DNA of 64,000 bases from positions 62,001 through 126,000 of the forward strand of contig NZ_PQSP01000004.1 of assembly GCF_003991585.1 (NCBI RefSeq). Reading direction: 5' to 3'. The notes beneath the pieces were generated by a model. That model saw only the letters and a list, made by a program, of their open reading frames with translations. It searched no databases and was not told where the DNA came from. The translations under genes and the position numbers were made by a program. The DNA is from Saezia sanguinis (GTDB lineage: Bacteria; Pseudomonadota; Gammaproteobacteria; Burkholderiales; Burkholderiaceae_C). Shown here one piece after another: positions 1-9,012 of this stretch; position 1 is the stretch's first letter; each line of letters begins with the position of its first letter.

Positions 1-2160
1 TTAAAGAAGGTGTATGCGCAACTGGAGGATTACCTGACGCGAATTCATGAGGGGCACGGCGGCAAGCTGCCGGTGAAGGGGCGCACGTGGTGGCGGCTGA
101 CGAGCAGCACGCGGATCAAGTGGCGGTTTTTTACCGAGGTGTCGATTCCGGCGCGGTATTTTCCTTCCAACGTAGAGTCGCTTGCGCCGCAGGCGCGGGC
201 CGCTGCGGTGCAGCGGGCTATTGCGGCTTATAAGGCCGATGCCGGGCATAATGAGTTTGCCGGCAGCAGCAGCCTGACGCGAGGAAACGCGGATGCGCAG
301 GCTGCAAACAGGCACCGCCGAACGGTGTTTAAGATGCTGGCGCCGATTGCCTACGGGCAGCAGGGCGATGTAGCGGCCGGTGTTGCCGATGGTGCTGGCG
401 CACAAGGCAGCGGCAGTGTGCAGGAGCTTGAACGTGCGGCGGCGCAGGCGCGGGAAAATGCCCGCACGGCTAATGTCGAACTGGAGCAGGCCAAAGTGAG
501 TGCGCAGCAGGCACGCCAGGACGCTGCAGCTAAAGCGGAGCAGGCACGTGTGTTGAACGGGCAGGCTGGGACCAGCGAGGCGCAAAAAACCAGTGCGGTG
601 AAGGCCGCGCAGGATAGTGCAGAGAAGCTGGCGGCACGGGAAGCGGAACTGGCTGTTGCCAACGGCAAGGCGCAGGCGGCCAGCGATGCGGTGACTGCTG
701 CACAGGCTGACCTGGATGCTAAAACACGGGCGGCCAATGGCGCAGGAGCACAACAGCGCCGGGCAGACGCCGATGTGGCGCTGGAGCGGCGCAGGGGCGC
801 GGTGGCGCAGGCGGGGGATACGATTAATTCGGCCAAGCTGGGGGCGGCACTGGATATTGTGTCGATTATTCTGCTGTGGCAGTCGCTCAATAATGCGTGC
901 AAGGCGATTGATAACAGTTCCGGCGAGATGCGGGATGCGGCGTATTTTGAGTTTTTCAGTGCGTCGGTGGGGATTGCGTCGAGCGCGATGACGCTGACCG
1001 GTGGCACGATTGAAGGGGTGCTGGCGTACCGGCAGCCGCTGACGCTGGGTACGGGTACGGCTGCGTATACGCTGGCGAGGAACCTGACGCGCAATGGCGT
1101 GATTCTGGGCGCGGTGACGAATATGCTGGATGCGTCGGCATCGGCGGTGAAGGCTTCTAACGCGGCAAAGATGGGCGATAACCCGCAGGTGGCGCAGTAC
1201 TATAACCTGGCGGCGGCGTGTTCGGTGACGGCGGCAGTAGGGTCGGTGCTGCTGCTGGCCGGAACGCTGGGGGTTGCGGTGCCGGTGATTGGCGGGGTGG
1301 TGGCGCTGGTGGCGGGCACGGCAGCGGCTATATTTGTGATGGTGGCCGAGAGCAAGCGAACCAAGCCGCTGGAGGGCTGGATGAAGCGCTGCGTGTTTGG
1401 CAAAGGCACGCCGCCGCAAAGGACGGTGGCCGGGTTTGCCTACAAGTGGAACCGGTATGAGCATATGAACAGTGCATTTCAGGCGCTGAAGGCGGCCTGG
1501 ATGGGGCTGTGGCCGCAGCTTGCTGTGACCGGCGGGACCATCAGCCTGCATGAAAAATACCGGGATGATTGGGTGGGAGCGATAACGCCTGTGATGCATC
1601 ACCATACGATCAGGGGGGTGGAGGTGGAGTGCAAGGTGGATTTGCCGTCTTACAGCAAGGAGAAGGCCGCACTGTCTTATTATCTGGAGGTTTACCTGAC
1701 GGGGCGGGGCGCAAATGGGCAGACGAACCGGGCCGCGATTGTGGCGGCGGCTTCGCACCCGTATGATCTGTTTTCAGGGCCTGCGCCTACACGCAATGAG
1801 CGTCTGGCGGCACTGGATGTGCGCCACAATAACCTGACGGTGGAGAGCCTGCCTGCGCCCAGCGGAAGGCCGCATACGACGACGGCTTCTCCAAATGAGA
1901 TTACGTCTAACCCGATGCTGGGCGTGTGGCATAAGCAGCTGGAGTGGGCGCACGAAGGTAACCGCAATATACCGCGCAGAAGTGTTTATGATGTGTTTGG
2001 CACGACGCCGAGTTCGCTGGAGGGGATTCACACCCATGTGGTGCTGGATACGGATGCGGAGGATATCCGCTTTGTGAATGTGAGGCTGCGTTACTGGCCT
2101 GACCGTAACGACCCTGAGGAGTTTGCTGAAATTGATTTGCCGGAGGTGTGCAGCGTTTAG
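1..2160 (+). CDS. VasX/BTH_I2691-like T6SS effector, 3' part (5' end outside window)
   Basis: The frame is open from the first base, so the gene begins upstream; 719 codons are visible and the first in-window GTG at base 10 is probably internal. Roughly residues 135-265 form an Ala/Glu/Gln-rich coiled coil. Hydrophobic stretches follow near residues 280-295, 310-325 and 398-445, the last long and Gly/Ala/Val-rich. The C-terminal 200 residues are soluble. N-terminal soluble region, coiled coil, then membrane-inserting segments resembles the large VasX/BTH_I2691 effectors, which are thought to permeabilise target membranes. Small membrane proteins directly downstream fit the usual immunity position. 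The family call is by architecture only; a membrane-associated protein of another kind is possible. Confidence 0.6.
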   Translation, partial: LKKVYAQLEDYLTRIHEGHGGKLPVKGRTWWRLTSSTRIKWRFFTEVSIPARYFPSNVESLAPQARAAAVQRAIAAYKADAGHNEFAGSSSLTRGNADAQAANRHRRTVFKMLAPIAYGQQGDVAAGVADGAGAQGSGSVQELERAAAQARENARTANVELEQAKVSAQQARQDAAAKAEQARVLNGQAGTSEAQKTSAVKAAQDSAEKLAAREAELAVANGKAQAASDAVTAAQADLDAKTRAANGAGAQQRRADADVALERRRGAVAQAGDTINSAKLGAALDIVSIILLWQSLNNACKAIDNSSGEMRDAAYFEFFSASVGIASSAMTLTGGTIEGVLAYRQPLTLGTGTAAYTLARNLTRNGVILGAVTNMLDASASAVKASNAAKMGDNPQVAQYYNLAAACSVTAAVGSVLLLAGTLGVAVPVIGGVVALVAGTAAAIFVMVAESKRTKPLEGWMKRCVFGKGTPPQRTVAGFAYKWNRYEHMNSAFQALKAAWMGLWPQLAVTGGTISLHEKYRDDWVGAITPVMHHHTIRGVEVECKVDLPSYSKEKAALSYYLEVYLTGRGANGQTNRAAIVAAASHPYDLFSGPAPTRNERLAALDVRHNNLTVESLPAPSGRPHTTTASPNEITSNPMLGVWHKQLEWAHEGNRNIPRRSVYDVFGTTPSSLEGIHTHVVLDTDAEDIRFVNVRLRYWPDRNDPEEFAEIDLPEVCSV

Positions 2161-2257
2161 TGCGGGGCGTAGTCATAGATGTAGATGTTGGCGGGGGATA
2201 CGGTCGGTGTGCCCTGGTTTTTGTGTGTTTTTCTGATATGAATTTGGCTGGTTGATT

Positions 2258-2452
2258 ATGACAAAGTATTCAAGAGTGGCAGAGGTGGTGTTTGCGCTGG
2301 CAGGGGTGTGTTTGTTTTTGCTGTGTGCTTATGACGCGTTTAACCAGGGTACGGTTTTGCATGGTGCGGGGGCAATGGTGAGTGTGGCGGGGATTGTGTG
2401 TGTGGTGGTGTCGGTGGTGCTGCAGTTGATCAGGCGTTCCAAACAGCGGTGA
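2258..2452 (+). CDS. small two-TM membrane protein, candidate immunity protein
   Basis: A 64-residue protein with two predicted transmembrane helices (about residues 8-25 and 36-55) and a basic tail ending RRSKQR. ATG at 2258 is preferred to the in-frame TTG at 2252. It lies 97 bp after the large effector-like gene on the same strand. Its layout (short N-terminus, TM, short loop, TM ending in a VVLQ-I pattern) matches the 61-residue protein at 3649, so the two may be distant paralogues. Immunity to a pore-forming effector is inferred from position and size only. Confidence 0.6.
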   Translation: MTKYSRVAEVVFALAGVCLFLLCAYDAFNQGTVLHGAGAMVSVAGIVCVVVSVVLQLIRRSKQR

Positions 2453-2672
2453 ATGGCTTTCAATAATATGGGGTTTGGGGAACAACTGTTTTTCAGCTAA
2501 AAGCCATAAGGCATTACCATGTTTTGTCAGGCACGCTTGTATCTGCCTATATGCTTTTGTTGCCAAGCATTTGATCTTAGATGTTTTGCGCCGGGCTTTC
2601 GGGTGGAGGCCTGGGGAAGTGGCCAGATAGAATTGCATGTGCATAACCACTTGGGAGAAATGAGGGAAGAAC

Positions 2673-3005
2673 GTGACTGCTGAGGTAAGAGATATTGTTG
2701 CTGGATTTGTGTCAATGCTTTTTATTCTTCCAATCATCATTGCAATTGAATGGGACGCTGAATCGGTTGTTCTCTGGTTTTTGGCCTTGGTGTTTTTGCT
2801 ATCAACTTTTGGGCTTATGTCCTATCTGACCTTTTATGTATTTGGTGTTCAAGATGGTTTATATTCAGGAAATGGACCTCGTTCTTTTGGTATGCGCTGG
2901 ACAATTCTGTTAGGCGTAATCATTGGAGCAGGGGTAGGTAACTATATACTTAAACCGATGATTTACTATTTAGTAAAGAGGTTAAGAAATAGAGTAAATG
3001 ATTGA
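2673..3005 (+). CDS. small polytopic membrane protein, candidate immunity protein
   Basis: A 110-residue protein starting at GTG 2673 behind a purine-rich GAGGGAAG. Three hydrophobic helices are visible (about 8-26, 32-55, 75-95), followed by a basic C-terminus (KRLRNRVND). Base composition is clearly more AT-rich than the effector gene upstream, suggesting separate acquisition. I do not recognise a family. Its place in a run of small membrane-protein genes behind the effector-like gene makes an immunity role plausible. Confidence 0.6.
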   Translation: MTAEVRDIVAGFVSMLFILPIIIAIEWDAESVVLWFLALVFLLSTFGLMSYLTFYVFGVQDGLYSGNGPRSFGMRWTILLGVIIGAGVGNYILKPMIYYLVKRLRNRVND

Positions 3006-3148
3006 ATTTGTCTTGTGCCTGATGCGTAGGCATATCAGGCGATAATTTCAGGTGACATGGGATATGCGCACAGACGGTTACTTCTCGGTATGCTGAATTG
3101 ATTTTGATATACCATTAGAGTGAGAATGTAATTGATAAGGGGCTTATT

Positions 3149-3568
3149 TTGGAAATCTTTATTGCTGTTTTTGTCGGTATATTCTTATTTTTCCTTTTTG
3201 TTCACTTTATACCAAAACCGGATATTCCAACGGTTACAGCCAGAAATCTTACAGGAGAAGAGTTTTTTCGAGAATTACTTGAAAAATATGGTGTTCCTGA
3301 GTCTTTTTTAAACGATGCTTTTATTACATCTATTGTTAACAGTAGCTTAAAAGTATCACCTGTGAATGCGGTGATAAGCAAAAAGAGTGAAGAGGGTGCG
3401 TATATTGATGCGCTAGATTTAAGTGTGCGTGCTATTGCTGAAATTTATGAAAAATACACAGGCGTTTCTTTGGATTCTCAAAATATGCTGGTGTTTAATG
3501 CGATGGCGAGTAAGATGCAAAAGTTTGGTTTGCTAACAAAAGAGGATGTTAAAAGATTACGCGAATGA
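3149..3568 (+). CDS. membrane-anchored hypothetical protein
   Basis: A 139-residue protein reading from TTG 3149 with GGGG a few bases upstream. Residues 3-20 form one N-terminal membrane anchor. The rest is a soluble, mainly helical domain with alternating acidic and basic residues. It is AT-rich like its upstream neighbour and unlike the flanking GC-richer genes. No family recognised. It belongs to the group of small genes between 2.2 and 3.9 kb and may be another immunity or accessory protein. The start is uncertain because no nearby ATG with a good ribosome site exists. Confidence 0.6.
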   Translation: MEIFIAVFVGIFLFFLFVHFIPKPDIPTVTARNLTGEEFFRELLEKYGVPESFLNDAFITSIVNSSLKVSPVNAVISKKSEEGAYIDALDLSVRAIAEIYEKYTGVSLDSQNMLVFNAMASKMQKFGLLTKEDVKRLRE

Positions 3569-3648
3569 CATCTGTGCATCAATCCACCTTCCTTTTTTAT
3601 ATTGGGTGCTGTGTGTAACGCCATGAAGCCGATAAGGGGAGCTTTGAA

Positions 3649-3834
3649 ATGCTGATTGTGATGATCAGGATTGTCGGTATAGCAATGGCTGTTATTGTTG
3701 TGCTTTGCGCCGTTAATATCGTTATGAGGAATCGCCTGCTGGGGCCTTATTCAAAAATAGTGTCCCTGTTTGGTTTAGGCTGTCTGGTGGTTTTTATTGT
3801 TTTGCAGGTGATTGGAGCGCTCGCAGGCAGGTAA
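3649..3834 (+). CDS. small two-TM membrane protein, candidate immunity protein
   Basis: A 61-residue protein starting at ATG 3649 behind AAGGGGAGC. Two hydrophobic helices (about 3-22 and 36-56) are joined by a short polar loop. Size, topology and the VVLQ-I-like pattern in helix 2 resemble the protein at 2258, suggesting an old tandem duplication interrupted by the two AT-rich genes. Function unknown; immunity is inferred from position. Confidence 0.6.
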   Translation: MLIVMIRIVGIAMAVIVVLCAVNIVMRNRLLGPYSKIVSLFGLGCLVVFIVLQVIGALAGR

Positions 3835-4072
3835 GGAGGCCGGTTGCTGCAACCGGTTGCTCGGCCGGGGGTGTATTTTCTGATGCGCTTCTGATGCGCA
3901 ACCCGCTTCGGCCATTGCCTATGCCCCGTGTATGAAGCAGGTTTGCTGGGCCAATGTTTTCCGCACGGACTGCAGAGTTGTTTATTCCTTGTCCGTTCCA
4001 ATTGTGACGCTGTCCCAAAGGTGCTCTGGTTCACCCGAAAATGTGCGGTATATGGTGCCTGCGGAGTGTGCG

Positions 4073-4315
4073 CTAGATATTGAGAATGCGTTCCAGTCGA
4101 CGTATCAGATCGTCACGCGCGCCTTGAGCGACGGTGGTGTTGGCAAGGTCGGCACGGACGGTGTCGATCAGTTCGGTGCCGTAGCGATTGGGTACACCGC
4201 CGCGAGTGTTATGGACGGCATGCGTATGTCCGGCAGCGCCATTGATATGGTTCAGGTTATAGAACTGTATGACTGTTGCACGGGCTTGGTTGTAGTCATC
4301 TGCTGGAATTGGCAT
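4073..4315 (-). CDS. hypothetical protein, 80 aa
   Basis: A short soluble protein on the minus strand. AGGAG lies six bases before its ATG at 4315, a convincing ribosome site, and this is why it is preferred to the overlapping plus-strand frame. The sequence is His/Asn-rich in the middle (HINGAAGHTHAVHNT) and ends in an amphipathic Arg-rich helix. No transmembrane or signal segment. Family not recognised. It stands alone between the immunity-like array and the peptidase gene. Confidence 0.6.
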   Translation of the reverse strand: MPIPADDYNQARATVIQFYNLNHINGAAGHTHAVHNTRGGVPNRYGTELIDTVRADLANTTVAQGARDDLIRRLERILNI

Positions 4316-4611
4316 GACAGGCTCCTGTGTTTGGGGGTGTCTACAGAGCCATTATGGGTGAGGGCAGAGGTTTTTCTGTGGTAAGACCAGCATGGAAGTC
4401 GGGTACACAGCCCAGGGTATACAGGGTGCCTGCATTGGCGGTGTGTGCCGGACCAGGCGGAGAAGATTACGGTGCTGCGATGGGGCAGGTAGTTGTGATG
4501 GTTTCGGTGAAAGACGCAGGTTTCAGGCGGTGATTCGGGTTGGTGCCATCAGGGTGTGATGATATTATGGTGATTACCTTGAGTGACATAGATTTGAAGC
4601 AGGGGAAATGT

Positions 4612-5682
4612 ATGCTGAATAAGTTGTGGCGATGGTTGAAGGGCCGCCCGCAGGCCGGGCGGCAGGGTGCCTGGGTGTGTGAAGGGGAGGCGCCACAGTG
4701 GGTTGAGGTGGAGCAGGAAAATGAAGGGGGCGGGGGAAATGAAGGCGATGAAAAAAATAAAAGGGCACGACTGTATTTGCCGGAGCTGATTCGCTCGCAC
4801 GATGGTGTAGCGCTGCCGGACTGGCAGCGGGTGTATGACTGGATTGAGCAGGAGGTGCCGGCGGCGCAGCAGGCTGAAGCCTGGCTGGCGTGTGAGCGCG
4901 GCTGGCTGCTGCATTTGCGTGATGCGCTGGGTGCCGGGTATGTTCTGATGGAGAGTGCGCAGACGTTTGTGCTTTCTTCTTTGGAGCAGCGGCGGGCGGT
5001 GGCGGCGATGGCGTTTATTGACCGCACCCGAAGGCGCATCATGCACACGCTGCAGGGGGTGGCCGATGATCAGGGCTGGGGCAAGGATATTCTGGTGGTG
5101 TGCGACGATGTGGATGCGTATTTTTCGTATATTGCTGCCTATTATCCGGATGAGCAGGCGGAGATTGCCCGCAGCAGCGGGATGTATTTGAATGCGGGTT
5201 GCGGGCATTTTGTGACGATGGATGCCGATTTGTCGCTGATGGAGCCGGTGATTGTGCATGAGCTGACGCACAGTTATGTGTCGCACCTGCCGCTGCCGTT
5301 ATGGTTGAATGAGGGGATTGCGGTGAATGTGGAGCAGTCTCTGGCCGGGCGTGTGCCTGCCGAGCTGGACGCCTGGCAGATGCTGGCAAACCACCAGGCT
5401 TACTGGACGGCGCAGACGATTCAGGCGTTCTGGTCAGGCGATGCATTTCAAAAGCAGGCAACGATGTCGCAGGCGTACGACCTGGCGGCAACGCTGGTCA
5501 AGCAGTTGTCGCAAGACTGGCCGGTGTTTGCCCGGCTGGCGCTGGCGGCACAGTGGCAGGATGCTGGCGCACAGGCGGTGCAGCAGTGCCTAGGGATGAG
5601 CCTGGGAAAATACGTTTGCGTGCTGCTGGGCAAGGCTTATGATGTGCATTGGGAACCGGCGAGTGAGCTGGCTGTCGCCTAA
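4612..5682 (+). CDS. putative gluzincin-type zinc metallopeptidase (HELTH...NEG)
   Basis: A 356-residue protein. ATG 4612 is chosen because AGGGGAA precedes it; the frame extends further upstream without a ribosome site. Residues 216-220 read HELTH and Glu234 lies in WLNEGIA, the HExxH-plus-NEG pattern of the peptidase MA clan, where the two His and the downstream Glu bind zinc. No signal peptide is evident, so it is probably cytosolic, unlike many relatives. The N-terminus is charged and Glu/Gly-rich (about residues 25-50). Substrate unknown. It has no obvious operon partner. Confidence 0.75.
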   Translation: MLNKLWRWLKGRPQAGRQGAWVCEGEAPQWVEVEQENEGGGGNEGDEKNKRARLYLPELIRSHDGVALPDWQRVYDWIEQEVPAAQQAEAWLACERGWLLHLRDALGAGYVLMESAQTFVLSSLEQRRAVAAMAFIDRTRRRIMHTLQGVADDQGWGKDILVVCDDVDAYFSYIAAYYPDEQAEIARSSGMYLNAGCGHFVTMDADLSLMEPVIVHELTHSYVSHLPLPLWLNEGIAVNVEQSLAGRVPAELDAWQMLANHQAYWTAQTIQAFWSGDAFQKQATMSQAYDLAATLVKQLSQDWPVFARLALAAQWQDAGAQAVQQCLGMSLGKYVCVLLGKAYDVHWEPASELAVA

Positions 5683-5834
5683 GGGTTGGGGGCAGAATGG
5701 CAGTGCCGGTTACGGGTTTTATGTGTGGATGGTGTCTGCACAAATTTGTGGCGATATGTATTTGAATATGGTGTTTGAATGATACGGTGTGATAAGCACG
5801 TATATGAATGTGTTTAGTTTTGAAAGGCCTGAAG

Positions 5835-6266
5835 ATGAGAAGATTACTTGTCATGGGAATGGTGGCTGCATTGGCTGTTTTCTCGGTGTTTTATTTCATG
5901 AACAGGGAGCAGCAGCAACAGGCACTGGAGCAGGCGGCATTGAATCGGGCGACGAGTGACAATGGCTTTGTGGAGTTGTCAACCAAGGTGGTCGGGGAAG
6001 GCATTGTGATTATGGCGCCGATGAATTGTACGTCGCAGCAAGCGCGCGCTGCGGATGACTTGGCTGCGGCGTTGCGGGCAGAGGGGATTGCGTTCAGAAG
6101 GACGAATTCTTTGAGTCTTTCTCTTGAGGCGACGGAGGAGAACCGGCGTTTGTTGCTCAGGCTTGATCAGGTAATGGATCAGCCGCCGCCGATGGTGTTC
6201 GTGCATGGCCGGGCGAAGTCGAACCCGAGTTTTGAAGAGGTGGTTGCGGAGTTTCGCGGGCGGTAG
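5835..6266 (+). CDS. membrane-anchored glutaredoxin-like protein lacking the second cysteine
   Basis: A 143-residue protein; ATG 5835 begins a signal-anchor (RRLLVMGMVAALAVF). The soluble part carries NCTSQ at the place where glutaredoxins have CxxC, then a PPMVFVHG segment that resembles the cis-Pro strand and a C-terminal helix (FEEVVAEF). Only one of the two active-site cysteines is left, so it is either monothiol or a degenerate binding fold. Another anchored glutaredoxin-like protein lies about 0.7 kb downstream on the other strand. Periplasmic location is inferred from the anchor. Confidence 0.6.
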   Translation: MRRLLVMGMVAALAVFSVFYFMNREQQQQALEQAALNRATSDNGFVELSTKVVGEGIVIMAPMNCTSQQARAADDLAAALRAEGIAFRRTNSLSLSLEATEENRRLLLRLDQVMDQPPPMVFVHGRAKSNPSFEEVVAEFRGR

Positions 6267-6619
6267 CCATGGTATGAAGGTAGCCGCTGTATCTGTGGCG
6301 GATGCCGTGCCGGTGTGGTGGTGAGTGTGTAACCAGTGATTAAAACGGTATGCGCATGCGTCTGATCAACTGGAAAAGTTCGCCGATGCAATGGCTGTCA
6401 TGTCGGTGCTGTTTGCCCCTGAGCAGGGAAAATGCGGAAGGAACACTCAGAGCGGGCAGTGTTTAATTCTGGATTCAGCCAGTAAAAGCGAGGCGGTAAT
6501 TGTGGGAAGCATAAAAAAGTCTGAGTCGCAGCTCTTGTCCAAAGGGGCATCTGGTGTAGTGCGCTTTGTTCTCGAATGTTCCCAAAGCAAAATCATGAAC
6601 CCGGTGGTTGGATGCGAAG
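6267..6619. other. intergenic, no supported gene
   Basis: About 350 bases between the glutaredoxin-like gene and the DUF3079 gene. Open frames exist on both strands, but none has a convincing ribosome site or composition; nothing else recognised. Confidence 0.4.
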
Positions 6620-6835
6620 TCAGTGTGTGCTGCCGGTTTTGTCGCTGGTGGCAGGGGCAGGTTGTGGGGGGTGGTTTTGTTCCCACTCGAGCCAGTCTTC
6701 TCCGAACAGTTCGACCGGGTGTTGTGTTCTTTCTGAGCCGTTGCCGCAGCGCAACGATGTGGCCGGGCAATACTGGTCACAACCCCAGCAGTTGCGCTCG
6801 GGGTGTTTGGGGTGGACCGGAAATTTTTTGCTCAT
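6620..6835 (-). CDS. DUF3079 family Cys-rich protein
   Basis: A 71-residue protein whose first 50 residues match my memory of DUF3079: an opening KKFPVHPKHPER, then CWGCDQYC and a later Cys in LRCGNGSERT, then HPVELFG. The four cysteines suggest metal binding, but the biochemical role of the family is unknown. The family is common in beta- and gammaproteobacteria. The C-terminal 20 residues are Pro-rich and probably disordered. The overlapping plus-strand frame at 6391-6837 is its shadow. Confidence 0.85.
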   Translation of the reverse strand: MSKKFPVHPKHPERNCWGCDQYCPATSLRCGNGSERTQHPVELFGEDWLEWEQNHPPQPAPATSDKTGSTH

Positions 6836-6944
6836 AAGCGTATTTTATACCTTTGCCGGCTGTTGCCAGATGCCGGGCTGGAGTATATATGGCGGCAGTA
6901 TGGGCGGACTCAATGTGGAGGAGTAGTGCCGTGTTCAGCGGTGT

Positions 6945-7286
6945 TTACCGGTAGTAGTCTGCGCTGACGGTTTTGGGGTCTGGCCGGATGCTGATTTGGC
7001 CGCTGACGTCAACCACCGGCAGGTAGTAGCTGCGGGTGTTCAGGCCGGCGGCACGCATGTTGGTGTGCAGGCGGTCGGCTGTGCTGGCGTTGTCGACTGA
7101 GTAGAAGCTAAAGGGGGTGCCCTGAGTTTGCAGGTATTGCATCATCTGGCGGGTATAGCTGCAATTTGTGCGGCCATATACATGGATATAAGGTGCGCCG
7201 GTGTAAACGGGCGGCTTTTCTGTGTATTCCTGGTATGCAAGATAGCCACAGAATGCTATCACTGCGATGATGATGAGTTTTTTCAT
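6945..7286 (-). CDS. membrane-anchored glutaredoxin-like protein
   Basis: A 113-residue protein. ATG 7286 starts a typical signal-anchor (KKLIIIAVIAFCGYLAY). The soluble domain contains a beta-strand and the site NCSYT, with only the first Cys of a CxxC, followed by a helix, a second strand (TPFSFYSVD) and the cis-Pro region (YYLPVVDV). This is the glutaredoxin-like order. It probably sits in the periplasm on the inner membrane. It is likely related to the protein at 5835. The upstream in-frame Met at 7385 is rejected because the anchor begins at 7286. Confidence 0.75.
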   Translation of the reverse strand: MKKLIIIAVIAFCGYLAYQEYTEKPPVYTGAPYIHVYGRTNCSYTRQMMQYLQTQGTPFSFYSVDNASTADRLHTNMRAAGLNTRSYYLPVVDVSGQISIRPDPKTVSADYYR

Positions 7287-7600
7287 TTGATTTGTTGTAA
7301 TCGTTATTTTGGAGGCAGAGGGATAAAGCCAGGTGTTTTTGAACCTGCGAATCTGCTGTGGAGGTGTTTGCCCTAATAGTTTCATGATAACGGGTATTGC
7401 ATGCGGCGTCTATGTTGCTGTGTGATGTGGCAAAGGCCGGGTGAATGGAAATCTGGATAGACCAGATTTAAAGTCGTGTATATGGGCATGCGCTATGAAG
7501 AAGGTCTTTTTTCTTTAATATGGGGCACAAACGACTGACAAGTAGGCACTGCACCATGGATAGTTTATGGTTTGAGAGTACTTTACAGGAGGGGTCTGCC

Positions 7601-7789
7601 ATGCAGTGTGGACCATTATCGGAGGCGTGTGATCTCCTCGGCAAGCTGGATTTGAAGAAGAATGGCTTGTGGGGGTGGACCATTTACAGGCTGGGGCAAC
7701 CTTATCGGCGCAGTGCACAGCTTTATCTGAGCATGGAGCGTGCTGATGAGGCGCTGGTGCTGGCGATGAATGAGCTTCGCAGCAGTTAA
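7601..7789 (+). CDS. hypothetical protein, 62 aa
   Basis: ATG 7601 is set by an excellent AGGAGGGG ending seven bases upstream. The product is a small soluble protein with two likely helices and a central Trp/Arg-rich strand. No signal peptide or membrane segment. Family not recognised. A hairpin terminator about 110 bases downstream closes the transcription unit. The frame is open further upstream, but no start there has a comparable site. Confidence 0.6.
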   Translation: MQCGPLSEACDLLGKLDLKKNGLWGWTIYRLGQPYRRSAQLYLSMERADEALVLAMNELRSS

Positions 7790-7900
7790 AAGCGGTATCA
7801 CAAGTAGGTGTGCGTCGGGGCTTGAATACTGGGCCGGTATGGATGTGTCTGAGTCTGTCTGATGGTATGGATGCCGTTGTTTGCGTATGAATAATGTACA

Positions 7901-7926
7901 AGCCACCCGCAGGTGGCTTTTTGTTT
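7901..7926 (+). terminator. rho-independent terminator
   Basis: Perfect stem AGCCACC/GGTGGCT with a short CGCA-type loop, followed by TTTTTGTTTT. It follows the small gene at 7601-7789. Confidence 0.8.
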
Positions 7927-7967
7927 TGTATGAATGTCGCCCCGGTAATATGCCCGATGGGGTTGGG

Positions 7968-8324
7968 TTATGGCGTTAGGGGGTGTTCCGGGCAGGTGTT
8001 TTGCGATGCTGTCTGCTGCAGCCGGTAGGCCAGTGAGATAGATTGTGCCAATACAGGGTGTTCGTGAATGGATTGCCGCAGTGTTTCAGCCAGGGCGCCG
8101 ACCAGCTGTACAAACTGGTTGATGTCGGTGTACTGTTCATGGACGGCGGCCAGGTCGCGGATGGCCTGTGCCTGGTATAACCACAGGTCTGACTGACGGA
8201 TGATCTGGTAAAGCGCATCGGCAGCCTGTTGCATCAGTTCAGGTGATGTGCTTGCAGGTTGGCGCAGCGGGCCACCTGTCTGTTGTGTGCTGTGTGAATT
8301 GTCAGCGGTTGTTGTTTTGTTCAC
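7968..8324 (-). CDS. hypothetical helical protein, 118 aa
   Basis: GTG 8324 is preferred, with AAGGATA upstream. Residues 1-25 are polar and low in complexity (Thr/Ser/Asn/Gln). The remainder is predicted all-helical, rich in Gln, Ala and Leu. No membrane or signal segment. The composition resembles small T6SS- or phage-associated helical proteins, but no family is recognised. Confidence 0.6.
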   Translation of the reverse strand: MNKTTTADNSHSTQQTGGPLRQPASTSPELMQQAADALYQIIRQSDLWLYQAQAIRDLAAVHEQYTDINQFVQLVGALAETLRQSIHEHPVLAQSISLAYRLQQTASQNTCPEHPLTP

Positions 8325-8698
8325 GGTGTATCCTTGTTTTGAGTTAGCACAATGTCGGGAATACATGCAACACATATCTTTTCCGGCGGGTATTGAGCGT
8401 AACAAGCACAGAAAATACGTTCAAACTGCACCCATACGGTGTATTGTTTCTGGTGTTGGCATGGCCCCTGAGGAGTAACTTTAATGACTGATGGAGAAGT
8501 TTATGTGAACTCCATGAGAAGTCTTTTTTGTTGATACTGCGGGTATCTGGTTCATGTATCGCTGTGCAGATTGCATAGGGGTGGTATAAAGGTGGGTTAA
8601 CAAAGGAGAGCGCGGCGATGTGTTTTCGCCTTTAGTGGGTTATTGGCCTTTGGCTGATGGGGTTGATGTTATTCTTGCGTTAAAAAGGAGATATACAG
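8325..8698. other. intergenic with leader of the 53-aa gene
   Basis: About 370 bases without a supported gene. Near its right end lies a five-codon ORF (ATG at 8620) with AAAGGAG upstream, which could be a leader peptide or chance. The last 15 bases hold the AAGGAG of the 8699 gene. Confidence 0.3.
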
Positions 8699-8860
8699 AT
8701 GGATACATCCACTATGGGAATGGTTCTTGGCGTAGGCGCTGTGGCTTTGTTTTTTTTCATCAAGGATATGAAAAAGGTGAAGGTGAAGAAAGCCCAGCAA
8801 GATCAGGCAAAACCCGCCGACCAGCAGGCACCATCATCCCAAACGGCAGATAAGGATTAG
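8699..8860 (+). CDS. small membrane protein, 53 aa
   Basis: A short frame with a near-ideal AAGGAG ending eight bases before ATG 8699. Residues 6-21 are one hydrophobic helix (MVLGVGAVALFFF). Then comes a Lys/Met stretch and a polar Gln/Ala/Pro-rich tail, so it is probably a single-pass protein with a cytoplasmic basic tail. No family recognised. Called from its ribosome site and composition. Confidence 0.65.
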   Translation: MDTSTMGMVLGVGAVALFFFIKDMKKVKVKKAQQDQAKPADQQAPSSQTADKD

Positions 8861-9012
8861 GGATCTCAGGGGGCGGTTTTTTCATGGCATGCTGCGGACG
8901 CCGTGTGCACGGTGTATGACGCTATGTACGGTGTATTACGTACGGTATGGCGGCGTGATTGGACCCGCACACGAAGCAGCTGGGACTCGCCTGACAATCG
9001 GTAAAAAATCGC

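Noticed and set aside
2161..2240. minus-strand C-terminal-like peptide (ANIYIYDYAPH then stop) after the effector gene
   Set aside because: Only about 29 codons open and no start; might be a remnant of a minus-strand gene but too short to support.
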